A stretch of 15,113 bases of DNA from Streptomyces lilacinus (GCA_000715685.1 KL569386.1:22592-37704); one strand, 5' to 3'. Positions 7,419 through 14,439 are shown, counted from the stretch's first letter. Notes: a model not told the origin generated them from the letters alone. Numbers and translations are program-made.

Positions 7419-7487
7419 TCAGGGCACGGGGACCGGAGCAATGGGGGTGGGTGCATCGACGGCGGACATGGTCAGGATCCTTGCCAT
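7419..7487 (-). CDS. Possible 22-residue peptide between phosphatase and esterase
   Basis: A short frame starts at the ATG at 7487 and stops at 7419. It begins MARILTM and ends in a Pro/Ala/Val-rich tail, PTPIAPVPVP. AGGA (complement of 7497-7500) lies 9 nt upstream. It starts 32 bp after the histidine phosphatase stop and ends 103 bp before the esterase ATG, all on one strand, so it could be part of one transcript. It could be a leader peptide or a small free peptide. No peptide-modifying enzyme is nearby. It may equally be chance; I do not recognise it. Confidence 0.25.
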   Translation of the reverse strand: MARILTMSAVDAPTPIAPVPVP

Positions 7488-7519
7488 GGCCTTCTTTCCT
7501 GCCGACGGAATCGCAGCCT

Positions 7520-8143
7520 TCAGACGCGGAGTTCGGGCGGGAACCCGGTCCACTGCAGTTCTGGGGGCAGGTGCCGCATGTCGTTGGAGAAGAGCATCGC
7601 GGAGGGGCGGTCGGGTGCGTAGCGGATGACGGTCAGGGCCGCGTTGCAGTGGTTGAGGCCCATCCAGCGCCATGGCGGAGCGTCAAGGGCGGCCCGGACG
7701 AGCCAGCCGATGAGGAAGTTGTGGGTGACGACCAGCTCATGGCGAGGCTCGTCCCCCTCTACGGGGCCGGTGAATTGAGCGAGGGCCTCACGGGCCAGTG
7801 CCGGTCCGCGCTCGCGCTCCTCCGAGGGAAACCGAGCGAGGTGGTGCAGCATGGCATCGGCGGCGTCCGGAGGCAGTTCTTCCTTGCGCGGGAGGTACGG
7901 GATGTAGTCCCCAGCCGGCTCGGAAAGGTGAAGGCGAACACCGTCGAGCTGTTCGCCGACCAACCGGGCGGTCTGCTCGGCCCGGGCCAGCGGACCGTGG
8001 TGGATCGCCGACAAAGGGATGCCCCGAAGCCGTTCGCCGAGAAGAACGGCCTGGCGTCGGCCGTTGTCGGACAAGCCGGTCTCGTCCGGCGTGGCCTCGC
8101 CGTGCCGAGCGAGATAGAGATAGCGGGTGGCTGTTCCGCTCAT
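7520..8143 (-). CDS. Histidine phosphatase superfamily protein (phosphoglycerate-mutase-like)
   Basis: The 207-residue product belongs to the branch-1 histidine phosphatase superfamily, which uses a phospho-histidine intermediate. LARHGEA places the RHG motif at 13-15 with His14 as nucleophile. Arg54 in PLARAEQTA is the second phosphate-binding arginine, and His141 in VVTHNFLIG is the second catalytic histidine. The C-terminal half is longer than in minimal family members, with an insert at 75-130 that probably caps the active site. The substrate is unknown; such proteins range from sugar-phosphate phosphatases to SixA-like enzymes. A short AGGGG site about 9 nt before the ATG at 8143 is the only ribosome site, and it lies inside a predicted hairpin. 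The esterase is downstream on the same strand, 204 bp away. Confidence 0.88.
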   Translation of the reverse strand: MSGTATRYLYLARHGEATPDETGLSDNGRRQAVLLGERLRGIPLSAIHHGPLARAEQTARLVGEQLDGVRLHLSEPAGDYIPYLPRKEELPPDAADAMLHHLARFPSEERERGPALAREALAQFTGPVEGDEPRHELVVTHNFLIGWLVRAALDAPPWRWMGLNHCNAALTVIRYAPDRPSAMLFSNDMRHLPPELQWTGFPPELRV

Positions 8144-8148
8144 CGGCT

Positions 8149-8208
8149 GGACCCCTGTCCCCGTCTTGATCTTGTGCGTTGCCCGGAGGGACGCGGCAGG
8201 GGTCCTGC
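8149..8208 (-). promoter_or_regulatory. Leader RNA structure that can hide the phosphatase ribosome site
   Basis: In the minus-strand leader, GGACCCCTG (8205-8197) is the exact complement of CAGGGGTCC (8157-8149), which carries the AGGGG ribosome site of the phosphatase. A second short helix, GTCCC with GGGAC, can extend the pairing inward. The upstream arm can instead fold on itself as GCAGG-ACC-CCTGC (8208-8196), which would free the site. The two folds exclude each other. No known riboswitch class is recognised. Confidence 0.35.
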
Positions 8209-8273
8209 TGGTTCCGGAGACGGGTGCAGGGCCGACGAGTGGCGGTCACTGCCCGAACTGCGTGAACCCGGTC

Positions 8274-8657
8274 TCACGGCCCGGGTGACTCGCCTTCCGC
8301 CGGGCGGTCAGGGCGGCCCTGTTCTGCCCCCGGCCCGCCCGACGCCCCCGGCCCACCCGGTCCACTCTTCCCGGTCACCGTCCTGTCGGCCTGGGCTGCC
8401 GTCGCGGCCGTATGCGCCTGTGCGGTGTTGGTGGCGGCCCGGATGCCGAAATAGGCCGTGGTCATCGTGCTGACCGCGGTGAAGGCGCTCGTGAGGACGG
8501 CCGCGGTCGGGGCACTGCCGGCGCCGGCGACGCCCCAGATCGCGGCGATCGTGATCGCCGCGTCACCCAGCACCACGACCAGAAGACCGGCCCACGCACG
8601 GGTTTTCTGCAATCCGACATCGGAAGCGTTCCGTAGGTGACCCATACGAACCTCCAT
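8274..8657 (-). CDS. Small two-helix membrane protein with Pro/Gly-rich tail
   Basis: From the ATG at 8657 the product has 127 residues. Two hydrophobic helices are clear: WAGLLVVVLGDAAITIAAIW with the following residues, and AAVLTSAFTAVSTMTTAYFG. A short charged loop follows, then about 40 residues rich in Pro, Gly and Glu, probably disordered. GGAGG lies 7 nt before the ATG at 8657; a second ATG at 8645 has its own GGAGG 5 nt upstream, so either may be used. The longer frame from 8714 is unlikely, because it would leave only 2 bp before the divergent LysM gene. Size and topology resemble phage holins and small actinobacterial membrane proteins; function is not known. It is divergent from the LysM gene by 59 bp. 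Confidence 0.72.
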   Translation of the reverse strand: MEVRMGHLRNASDVGLQKTRAWAGLLVVVLGDAAITIAAIWGVAGAGSAPTAAVLTSAFTAVSTMTTAYFGIRAATNTAQAHTAATAAQADRTVTGKSGPGGPGASGGPGAEQGRPDRPAEGESPGP

Positions 8658-8704
8658 GTCGCCGCCTCCAGGGGCGTGAACATGCAGACTCCAGCCAGGG
8701 CATC

Positions 8705-8710
8705 TAGCAT
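8705..8710 (+). promoter_or_regulatory. Candidate -10 box for a leaderless LysM transcript
   Basis: TAGCAT fits TANNNT and ends 6 nt before the ATG at 8717, so transcription would begin at or next to the A of the start codon. No Shine-Dalgarno site lies at normal distance. This arrangement is typical of leaderless genes in actinobacteria. No good -35 was found at 16-18 bp. Confidence 0.45.
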
Positions 8711-8716
8711 ACAAGT

Positions 8717-9142
8717 ATGAGCGGAGACAACACCATTTATGTCGTCGTGGCGGGTGACACGCTCTCCGAAATCGCCACCCAATTCCACACCACCGTCGAG
8801 CAGCTCCAGGCGTGGAACAACATTCCCGACCCGAATCACATCGAGGTTGGGCAGCGGCTGCTCGTGGCGAAATCCCCTTCCGGATTCATTCCGTTCCCCG
8901 GAGCCGACTGGTTCAAGTCAAGGCCCAACAATCCCATCATCGGCATGATGGCCGTCCGTCTGATCGAGGAGGGTTGCTCCGCCTTCGGTCCGGACGGCGG
9001 TCAGACGCAGTGGAACGACGAACACCGCAACTCCTACTCGCTGTGGCAGCAAAAGCTTGGATTCCGGGGCCCCGACGCGGACGGTTGGCCGGGGCAGGAA
9101 TCCTGGGACAAGCTGCAGGTTCCCTTCCCGCACTTCGATTAA
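8717..9142 (+). CDS. LysM protein with C-terminal peptidoglycan-binding-like domain, no signal peptide
   Basis: The 141-residue product begins almost at once with a LysM domain (residues 7-52): YVVVAGDTLSEIATQFHTT, then LQAWNNI, then IEVGQRLLV, the usual order of the fold that binds N-acetylglucosamine-containing glycans. The C-terminal part (60-138) has WFKSRPNNPI, then RLIEEGCSAF, WQQKLGF and DADGWPGQESWDKLQVP. I know this pattern as a cell-wall-targeting domain of Streptomyces wall hydrolases and phage endolysins. No hydrolase domain is present. An in-frame TAG at 8705-8707 rules out any upstream signal peptide, so export by Sec or Tat is not evident. A TANNNT box 6 nt before the ATG suggests a leaderless mRNA. 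The peptidoglycan-binding gene follows 45 bp later and may be cotranscribed. Confidence 0.88.
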   Translation: MSGDNTIYVVVAGDTLSEIATQFHTTVEQLQAWNNIPDPNHIEVGQRLLVAKSPSGFIPFPGADWFKSRPNNPIIGMMAVRLIEEGCSAFGPDGGQTQWNDEHRNSYSLWQQKLGFRGPDADGWPGQESWDKLQVPFPHFD

Positions 9143-9187
9143 AGCCGCACCGGAAACCAACTCGAATGAAGAAGAAGGAGGTTCGCC

Positions 9188-9463
9188 ATGGCCACGGAAC
9201 TCATGGAAGTCTGCAACCACACCAACACCCGTCCCGTCGTCAAGCGTGGCTCGACGGGACCGGCCGTCAAGCAGGCCCAGTGCTACCTCAACAATTCGCT
9301 GACGAACACCGCCCTCACGCTGGACGGCGACTTCGGTCCCGTTACGGAGGCCGCGACACGGCGGTTCCAGGGCTGTGCCGACATCGTCGTCGACGGCGAG
9401 ATCGGATGCCAGACGTGGTCGCGTCTGACGTTCTTCGCCAACAGCCCCGGCTTCGCCTGCTGA
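9188..9463 (+). CDS. Single-domain peptidoglycan-binding protein, no signal peptide
   Basis: The 91-residue product is one PG_binding_1 domain: VVKRGSTGPAVKQAQCYLN (17-35), LTLDGDFGPVTEAATRRFQ (43-61), then DIVVDGEIGCQTW. Five cysteines (9, 32, 63, 74, 91) match the disulfide-forming cysteines of exported relatives, yet there is no leader. An in-frame TGA at 9167-9169 excludes an upstream extension, and AAGGAGG 6 nt before the ATG at 9188 fixes the start. The rest looks like a mature secreted domain without its signal. It may be exported by another route, released by lysis, or have lost its signal. It follows the LysM gene by 45 bp but has its own strong ribosome site. Confidence 0.88.
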   Translation: MATELMEVCNHTNTRPVVKRGSTGPAVKQAQCYLNNSLTNTALTLDGDFGPVTEAATRRFQGCADIVVDGEIGCQTWSRLTFFANSPGFAC

Positions 9464-9509
9464 GCGCACCACGCGGTACGGCGGGGGCAGGACAGGAACA
9501 GTAAGAGCG

Positions 9510-9546
9510 CGCCCTCAGGCGGCGGGACATCCGGTGCTTGAGGGCG
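9510..9546. terminator. Possible terminator between convergent genes
   Basis: CGCCCTCA (9510-9517) pairs exactly with TGAGGGCG (9539-9546) around a 21-nt loop, 46 bp after the peptidoglycan-binding gene and 31 bp after the stop side of the convergent cupin gene. The stem is short and the loop long, so this is a moderate call. Confidence 0.4.
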
Positions 9547-9577
9547 GCCTTCGGTCGTGGGCTGTCGGGGGAGGCTG

Positions 9578-9976
9578 TCAGACCCCTGTGAGTGCGTGGC
9601 CCGTGGTCGCCTGGAGGTGGTCGGGGATCGCCTCATGGCGGTCGCCGACCGTTGACGTCCCCGTGGGCTCGAAGAGGAGGAGCGCGGCGCCGGTCGGAGC
9701 GGACGGCTTGTGCTCCGTGCCTCGGGGGACGGTGAAGGCCGTGCCCCGAGGGAGCTGGACAGTGCGTTCCCCGGCGGCGTCGCGCAGGGAAATGTGCAGC
9801 TCGCCGTCGAGCACCAGGAAGAACTCGTCGGTGTCGTCGTGGACGTGCCAGAGGTGTTCGCCCTCGACCTTGGCGACGCGTACGTCGTAGTCGTTGACGC
9901 GGGTGACGATGCGGGGGCTCCACAGGGCGTCGAAGGAGGCCAGGGCTTCGGCCAGGGCGATGGGTTCGTTGCGCAT
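9578..9976 (-). CDS. Single-domain cupin protein
   Basis: The 132-residue protein is a small beta-barrel cupin. Motif 1 is HLWHVHDDTDEFFLVLDGEL (41-60), with His44, His46 and Glu51 as metal ligands. Motif 2 contains FTVPRGTEHKP, with His89 as the fourth ligand. A complete ligand set suggests it binds a metal and may be an enzyme or a sensor. Similar proteins are often labelled mannose-6-phosphate-isomerase-like, but that reaction cannot be claimed. AAGGA lies about 9 nt before the ATG at 9976. It is divergent from the GlxA-type regulator by only 52 bp, which suggests it is that regulator's target. Confidence 0.88.
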   Translation of the reverse strand: MRNEPIALAEALASFDALWSPRIVTRVNDYDVRVAKVEGEHLWHVHDDTDEFFLVLDGELHISLRDAAGERTVQLPRGTAFTVPRGTEHKPSAPTGAALLLFEPTGTSTVGDRHEAIPDHLQATTGHALTGV

Positions 9977-9996
9977 GGGGAGATCCTTTCCCGCCG

Positions 9997-10017
9997 AGCA
10001 CGGCCGGCGTGAGTGCT
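9997..10017. promoter_or_regulatory. Inverted repeat in the cupin / regulator promoter
   Basis: AGCAC (9997-10001) and GTGCT (10013-10017) form an inverted repeat with an 11-bp centre, in the 52 bp between the divergent cupin and regulator genes. It is a plausible operator for the regulator; the arms are short, so chance is not excluded. Confidence 0.3.
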
Positions 10018-10028
10018 AGGAATTGCAC

Positions 10029-11096
10029 ATGCCGCAAGATTCCTCGCAGTCGCAGTCGCAGCCGCGATCCCAGTCGCAGCCGCAGAACATCCGCACGGCG
10101 GACCCGCATCGTGTCGTGGTGATCGTGGACGAGAACTCGAACCCCTTCGAGCTCGGCTGCGCGACCGAGGTCTTCGGCCTGCGCAGGCCCGAGATCGGCC
10201 GCGACCTCTACGACTTCCGCCTCTGCTCACCCGAGCCGCGCACGCCGATGCGAGACGGTTTCTTCCACCTCACGGGAGTCGCCGGCCTGGAGGCAGCCGA
10301 CTCGGCGGACACCTTGATCGTCCCCAACCGGCCCGACACCGACGTACCCCGCCGCCCCGCCGTGCTCGACGCCGTGCGGCGCGCGCACGAGCGCGGTGCG
10401 CGTCTCGTCGGCTTCTGCAGCGGCGCCTTCACCCTGGCCGAGGCCGGCGTCCTCGACGGGCGACGGGCCACCGCGCACTGGCAGTGGGCGGACTCCTTCC
10501 GCGTCCGCTTCCCTTCCGTCCGGCTCGAAGAGGACGTGTTGTTCGTGGACGACGGTGACATCCTCACCGCCGCCGGGAGCGCGGCCGCCCTCGATCTCGG
10601 GCTGCACATCGTCCGGCGCGACCACGGCGCGGAGGTCGCCAATTCCGTCAGCCGACGGCTGGTCTTCGCGGCACGCCGGGACGGTGGGCAGCGGCAGTTC
10701 ATCGAGCGCCCGATGCCCGATGCGCCGGACGAATCCCTGGCGCCGGTCCTGGCGTGGGCGCAGGAACGGCTGGACTCCCCGCTCACGGTGTCCGACCTCG
10801 CGACGCGCGCCGCCATCAGTCCGGCGACGTTGCACCGTCGCTTCCGGGCGCAACTGGGCACCACGCCCCTGGCCTGGCTCACGGGGGAGCGGCTCGCCCT
10901 GGCGTGCCGGCTGATCGAACGAGGTGAGGGACGCTTCGAGGTCGTCGCGCGGCGCAGTGGGCTCGGCACCGCCGCCAACCTGCGCGCGCTGATGCGCCGC
11001 GAGACGGGGCTCGCCCCGTCGGCGTACCGGAGCCGATTCGGACCGGCCCCGGCGGGCACGCCGGTCCGTACCCTCTCCGACTCCCGGGGCGCATAG
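10029..11096 (+). CDS. GlxA-family transcriptional regulator (DJ-1/PfpI domain plus AraC HTH)
   Basis: The 355-residue product joins two domains. Residues 27-200 form a DJ-1/PfpI-like amidase-fold domain beginning HRVVVIVDENSNPFELG, with Cys130 in LVGFCSGAFTLAEAG at the nucleophile elbow. Residues 240-345 are an AraC/XylS domain with two helix-turn-helix units: LTVSDLATRAAISPATLHRR and FEVVARRSGLGTAANLRALM. Such regulators are thought to sense a ligand through the first domain. The ATG at 10029 is preferred over the TTG at 10023, with AGGA about 8 nt upstream. Residues 6-19 are a Ser-Gln run (SQSQSQPRSQSQPQ) from a CAGTCG-like tandem repeat, so this tail may vary between strains. The divergent cupin gene is the likely target. 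Confidence 0.93.
   Translation: MPQDSSQSQSQPRSQSQPQNIRTADPHRVVVIVDENSNPFELGCATEVFGLRRPEIGRDLYDFRLCSPEPRTPMRDGFFHLTGVAGLEAADSADTLIVPNRPDTDVPRRPAVLDAVRRAHERGARLVGFCSGAFTLAEAGVLDGRRATAHWQWADSFRVRFPSVRLEEDVLFVDDGDILTAAGSAAALDLGLHIVRRDHGAEVANSVSRRLVFAARRDGGQRQFIERPMPDAPDESLAPVLAWAQERLDSPLTVSDLATRAAISPATLHRRFRAQLGTTPLAWLTGERLALACRLIERGEGRFEVVARRSGLGTAANLRALMRRETGLAPSAYRSRFGPAPAGTPVRTLSDSRGA
10046..10086 (+). repeat. Short tandem repeat (CAGTCG-type) coding Ser-Gln
   Basis: Imperfect copies of a 6-bp unit, CAGTCG or CAGCCG with one interrupted unit, run from about 10046 to 10086 at the start of the regulator gene. They encode the Ser-Gln-Pro tail before the DJ-1 domain. The length stays in frame if whole units are gained or lost. 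Confidence 0.7.
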
Positions 11097-11135
11097 GGCG
11101 GCGCCCGTGCTCTGTTCCCCGCCCGTCCGCTCGGT

Positions 11136-11141
11136 TACGGT
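11136..11141 (+). promoter_or_regulatory. Candidate -10 box for a leaderless lipoprotein transcript
   Basis: TACGGT fits TANNNT and ends 6 nt before the GTG start at 11148, the same spacing as at the LysM gene. No Shine-Dalgarno site precedes this GTG. In GC-rich DNA a TANNNT match is less common than in average DNA but is still a weak signal alone. Confidence 0.35.
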
Positions 11142-11147
11142 CGGCCG

Positions 11148-12161
11148 GTGCGCAGTCGCCTGATCGTCACAGCGTTCCTGGCCGTGCTCCTCCTCGCGGC
11201 GTGCGGCGGTACGGAGCGGGAGCCGGCGCCCGACGCCGGGTCCTCGTCCCCGGCCGTCCGCAGCGACCGGGCCGAGCTGCTCTTTCGCGGTGCCGGGCGG
11301 GCCAGTGCCCAGAATCCGGCGTTCTCCCCGGACGGCAGGTCCGTCCTCTTCACCGTCTTCCAGGACGGCTACAACGAGGGCGCGGCCGCCCTGCGCACCC
11401 TGCCCCTGGGTGAGGGGGGCCGTGCGTCGAAGAAGGTCGGCACGCTGCTCGACGAGGAGGACAGGGCGGCGGTGAACCTGCCCGGTTCGAGCTGGAATCC
11501 GTCCGGCGAGGTGGCCTTCGCCTCCGACCGGGCCGGGCGGGACGAGGTGTGGGTGCTGAAGCCCGGCGGGAAGCCGACCCGGGTGACCGAGCACGACGGT
11601 GCTTCGGGCTACCTCGAGCCGAGCTTTTCCCCCGACGGGCAGTGGATCGTCTTCCAGGAGAGCGTCGAGCGCGAGGGGTCCGGCGACCGAGCGGGGCTCG
11701 GCTCCCTGTGGAAGGTGCGCCGCGACGGCACGGGCGCGACCAAGCTGCTGGACGGGCCGGCCACGCGCACCGACAACCGGCAGCCCAACTGGTCGCCCAA
11801 GGGAGACCGGTTGGTCTTCCAGCGGCGCGAAGCAGGCGGCGGCGACTGGGCGTTGTACACCATGAACGCGGACGGCTCCGGCCTTCGGCGACTCACCCGG
11901 GGCGCGGGCGAGCACACGGACGCCAGTTGGTCGCCGGACGGGCGCCGGGTGGTGTTCTCCTCCACGGCCGGAGGGCTCGACCTCCCGCAGATTTTCGTCA
12001 TGGACGTGAACGGTTCCGCCGACCCCGTCCGGGTGACCAGGAACGACACCAGCTACGACGGTGCCCCCAGCTGGTCCCCGGACGGTCGCTGGATCGCCTT
12101 CGAGTCCCACGCGGGGGCGGAGGACCGGCCGGCCTCGCTGTGGCGGATCCCCGCCCCCTAG
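11148..12161 (+). CDS. TolB-like beta-propeller lipoprotein
   Basis: The 337-residue product starts with a lipoprotein signal: hydrophobic residues 5-16 and the lipobox LLAAC, so Cys19 would be lipidated and the protein anchored outside the membrane. After a Ser/Pro-rich linker come at least six blades of the WD40-like PD40 type: PAFSPDGRSVLF, SSWNPSGEVAFAS, PSFSPDGQWIVFQ, PNWSPKGDRLVFQ, ASWSPDGRRVVFS and PSWSPDGRWIAFES. These resemble the TolB C-terminal propeller. The domain probably binds a protein or a ligand; no enzymatic site is seen. The start is a GTG without a Shine-Dalgarno site, chosen because the lipobox must be near the N-terminus. It follows the regulator by 51 bp and converges on the glycosidase-like gene with only 8 bp between the stops. 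Confidence 0.9.
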   Translation: MRSRLIVTAFLAVLLLAACGGTEREPAPDAGSSSPAVRSDRAELLFRGAGRASAQNPAFSPDGRSVLFTVFQDGYNEGAAALRTLPLGEGGRASKKVGTLLDEEDRAAVNLPGSSWNPSGEVAFASDRAGRDEVWVLKPGGKPTRVTEHDGASGYLEPSFSPDGQWIVFQESVEREGSGDRAGLGSLWKVRRDGTGATKLLDGPATRTDNRQPNWSPKGDRLVFQRREAGGGDWALYTMNADGSGLRRLTRGAGEHTDASWSPDGRRVVFSSTAGGLDLPQIFVMDVNGSADPVRVTRNDTSYDGAPSWSPDGRWIAFESHAGAEDRPASLWRIPAP

Positions 12162-12169
12162 GCGACCGT

Positions 12170-14289
12170 TCAGCCCAGGCTGACGGTGAGCAGCGAATAC
12201 TGTGCGACGGTGAGTGCGACGCTCACCGTGGACCCGGTCACGGAGAACGGCACCGGCTGCGGCGCCGGGGAGGGGGCGTCCGGGGAACTGACGGTGGCCC
12301 CCACCACCCGCTTGCCGGCCGGGACCTCGAGCGCGACCGTGCAAGCAGCCGGCACGGTCCTGAAGGCCGCCGGCGCGTCGCCGAAGCAGGTGAAGTTGAC
12401 CAGCTGCACGACCGTGTCGTCGCCGAGCCGCCCCACCTCGAGGTGGATGCGCCGGTCGCCCGAGAGCGTGACGGCCGGCGGCGCGGCCTCCCGTACCGGG
12501 CCGAGGAGCAGGTCGGCGCTCGCCTGGTCCGTCGCGGTGAGGTACTTCAGGCCCACGAGGTCCTTGACGTACCAGCAGGTGCCCGAGCCGAAACGATTCC
12601 GCTTGCTCGTGGGCGGCACGTCGGCCCGGCCGAAGCCGAGGACGTCGGCCAGCGCGTACTCCGAGCGGGCCGCGCCCAGCTCGTCGAGGGCCGTGGGCGC
12701 CGGGCCGGTGATCACCACCGTGCCGCCGGCGGAGACGAAGCCGCGCAGCAGTGTATAAGAGACAGGCCGGGGCTGGTGACGGTGTTGAACGGGATGTGGG
12801 CGTACACCAGCGCCTTGACGGTGCCGCGGAACTCGCCCAGCCACGGCTGCCGGGCGCAGCTCTCCTCGGTGCTGCCGCCGCTCCACCAGTCGGCGACGCC
12901 CGAGGGCGCCTTGGCGTTGACGAACATGCCCGTGCCGGCGGTGGGGCTGACGAAGTCCCGGGAGGCGGAGGAGTGGTAGACACCGACCGTGGCGGCGGAG
13001 ACGGTGTCGTACAGCCGCTGCTGGTGGGCGGCGACGAAGCCGTACATGCGGGTGCGCATCGCGGTGTCGGTGCTGATGTCCTTGAAGGGGCTCTTGACCT
13101 CGTACGGATTGCAGCCCGCCGCGAGGAGCTCCGCCATGACCAGGGACGCGTCGTCGGCCTTCCAGCCGTAGGAGAACGCCCAGGCCGGCTTGGTGCCGCT
13201 GGCGGCCCGGGCGTACTTGTACATCGAGATCAGGCAGGTCCAGTCGCTCGCGGTGGCGTGGCGCATGCCGTCGCGCAGGCCGAGGATGTCGACCTCCCAG
13301 ACGTGACTGACGCCGCCGCCCGCCGTGCGCAGGTACGCGCCGTCGAGGCCGATGCGGGTGGCGTACTGGTAGTCCATGCTCACGGTCTCGACGAAGGTGA
13401 GCAGGTCGGGGTTGACCGAGCGGCCGGCGGCGGCGATGTCGAGCTGCCACTGGTTGAGGTTGTGGTGGCGCCATTCGACGTAGCGGCGGAAGCGGCGGTC
13501 GGTGAAGTCGTCGGCGGGGGGAAGGTCGAGTCCGGTGTCGGCCTTGAACGCGGTGGCCGCCCAGGTGGAGGCGTCGCACCAGGTGAGGGCGCCGTCGAAG
13601 TAGATGGGCACGTCGGGCCACAGGGCGTCGACGCCGGTGCCGGCGAGTTCCTTGACGCGGCGGAGGTAGAAGTCGCGCCAGGGGGAGTTGGGGCTCAGCC
13701 AGCAGCTCTCGTCGCCGGGGTCCACCCAGACCACGAGGCTGCCGTAGAAGACATTGGGCTTTCCGTCGAGCGAGCGCTGCACCCAGGACTTTCCGTCACC
13801 GTTCTTGTAGAACGACGGCCCTTTCTCGCCACCGAGGCTGATCACTTCGAGGGAGGGGTAATAGACGACGACCCGCAACCCGGCGGAATGGGCCAGTGCG
13901 GCGAAACTCTTGATCTTCGCCATGTGCTGGGTGAACTCGGCGTCCGTCAACCAGTGCGACAGGATCGTGTCCAGCTCGATCACGCTGACGTTCTGCCGCT
14001 TCAGATTCTCGATGACCGGCCGCATGTCGCGGGTGGGGTCGGCGTCCTCGTCGAAGGTGCCGTCCGCCACCCGCGCGAATCTGCTCCACTCCGGGAAGGC
14101 GGCCTGTGCGGCGGCCCCCCGGCCGGCGGCGGCCGCGGCGGCCCACCCGGCGCGCTCCAGGGGCAGCGGCGGCCCGGACGCGGCCGATGCGGGCGACGCG
14201 GGCAGCCATTGCGCGGCCCAGGCCGCGCCGCCCGCGCCCAGGCCGGCTCGGAGCAGGCCCCTGCGGCTGAATCCTCGGGGTAAGTCCAT
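12170..14289 (-). CDS. Tat-exported glycoside-hydrolase-like protein, broken by sequencing adapter
   Basis: The start is the ATG at 14289, with GGAGGG 7 nt upstream. A Tat signal follows: SRRGLLRAG (8-16), a hydrophobic stretch, then cleavage after ASPASA. The body looks like a TIM-barrel glycosidase: VSVIELDTILSHW, AGLRVVVYYPSLE and DALWPDVPIYFDGALTWCD resemble barrel strands bearing acidic residues. The later part, LLRGFVSAGGTVVITG, matches a beta-galactosidase trimerisation-type domain. A C-terminal beta-sandwich ends the protein (VAQYSLLTVSLG). It may be related to the hypothetical glycosyl hydrolase 6 group; the substrate is unknown. A mosaic-end sequence at 12751-12765 separates HIPFNTVTSPGL from LLRGFVSAGG in a different frame. 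Some 30 codons seem to be missing, so the break is probably artificial. The gene is divergent from the second P450. Confidence 0.8.
12751..12765 (+). other. Tn5/Nextera mosaic-end adapter remnant inside the glycosidase-like gene
   Basis: GTGTATAAGAGACAG is 15 of the 19 bases of the Tn5 mosaic end, in the same orientation as at 7233-7248. The flanks (12742-12750 and 12766-12774) share no 9-bp duplication. The frame changes across it, and adapter-coded peptides (VSYTL, SLIH, MYKRQ on the other strand) appear. Confidence 0.95.
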
Positions 14290-14410
14290 GGGTTTTCCCT
14301 CCGCGACGGTGGTGCGACATCGATGTGACGACGGTTTCCTGTGCGGTGTCCCGGGAATTCTGCATGGAATTGGGCGGGAGGAAACCATTCCGGTTCAAGT
14401 CGAGGAATAC

Positions 14411-14439
14411 GGACGGCGCCGCGGATCTCCTCGTAGAAT
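14411..14439 (+). promoter_or_regulatory. Candidate promoter of the second P450
   Basis: TAGAAT at 14434-14439 matches the -10 consensus at five of six bases. The -35 position 17 bp away is GGACGG, sharing only the central GAC with consensus. Transcription would start near 14446, giving a leader of about 30 nt with the AAGGGGG ribosome site. Confidence 0.4.

Noticed and set aside
7233..12765. A real Tn5/IS50-type composite transposon between the two internal mosaic ends
   Set aside because: The two ends are in the same, not inverted, orientation. There are no 9-bp duplications, no transposase or resistance gene between them, and each is truncated at its outer side.
10227..12983. 918-codon minus-strand frame
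   Set aside because: It is antisense to the regulator and the lipoprotein and passes through the adapter; it matches no family.
12751..14283. 510-codon plus-strand frame starting MYKRQ
   Set aside because: Its start codon lies in the adapter and the rest is antisense to the glycosidase-like gene.
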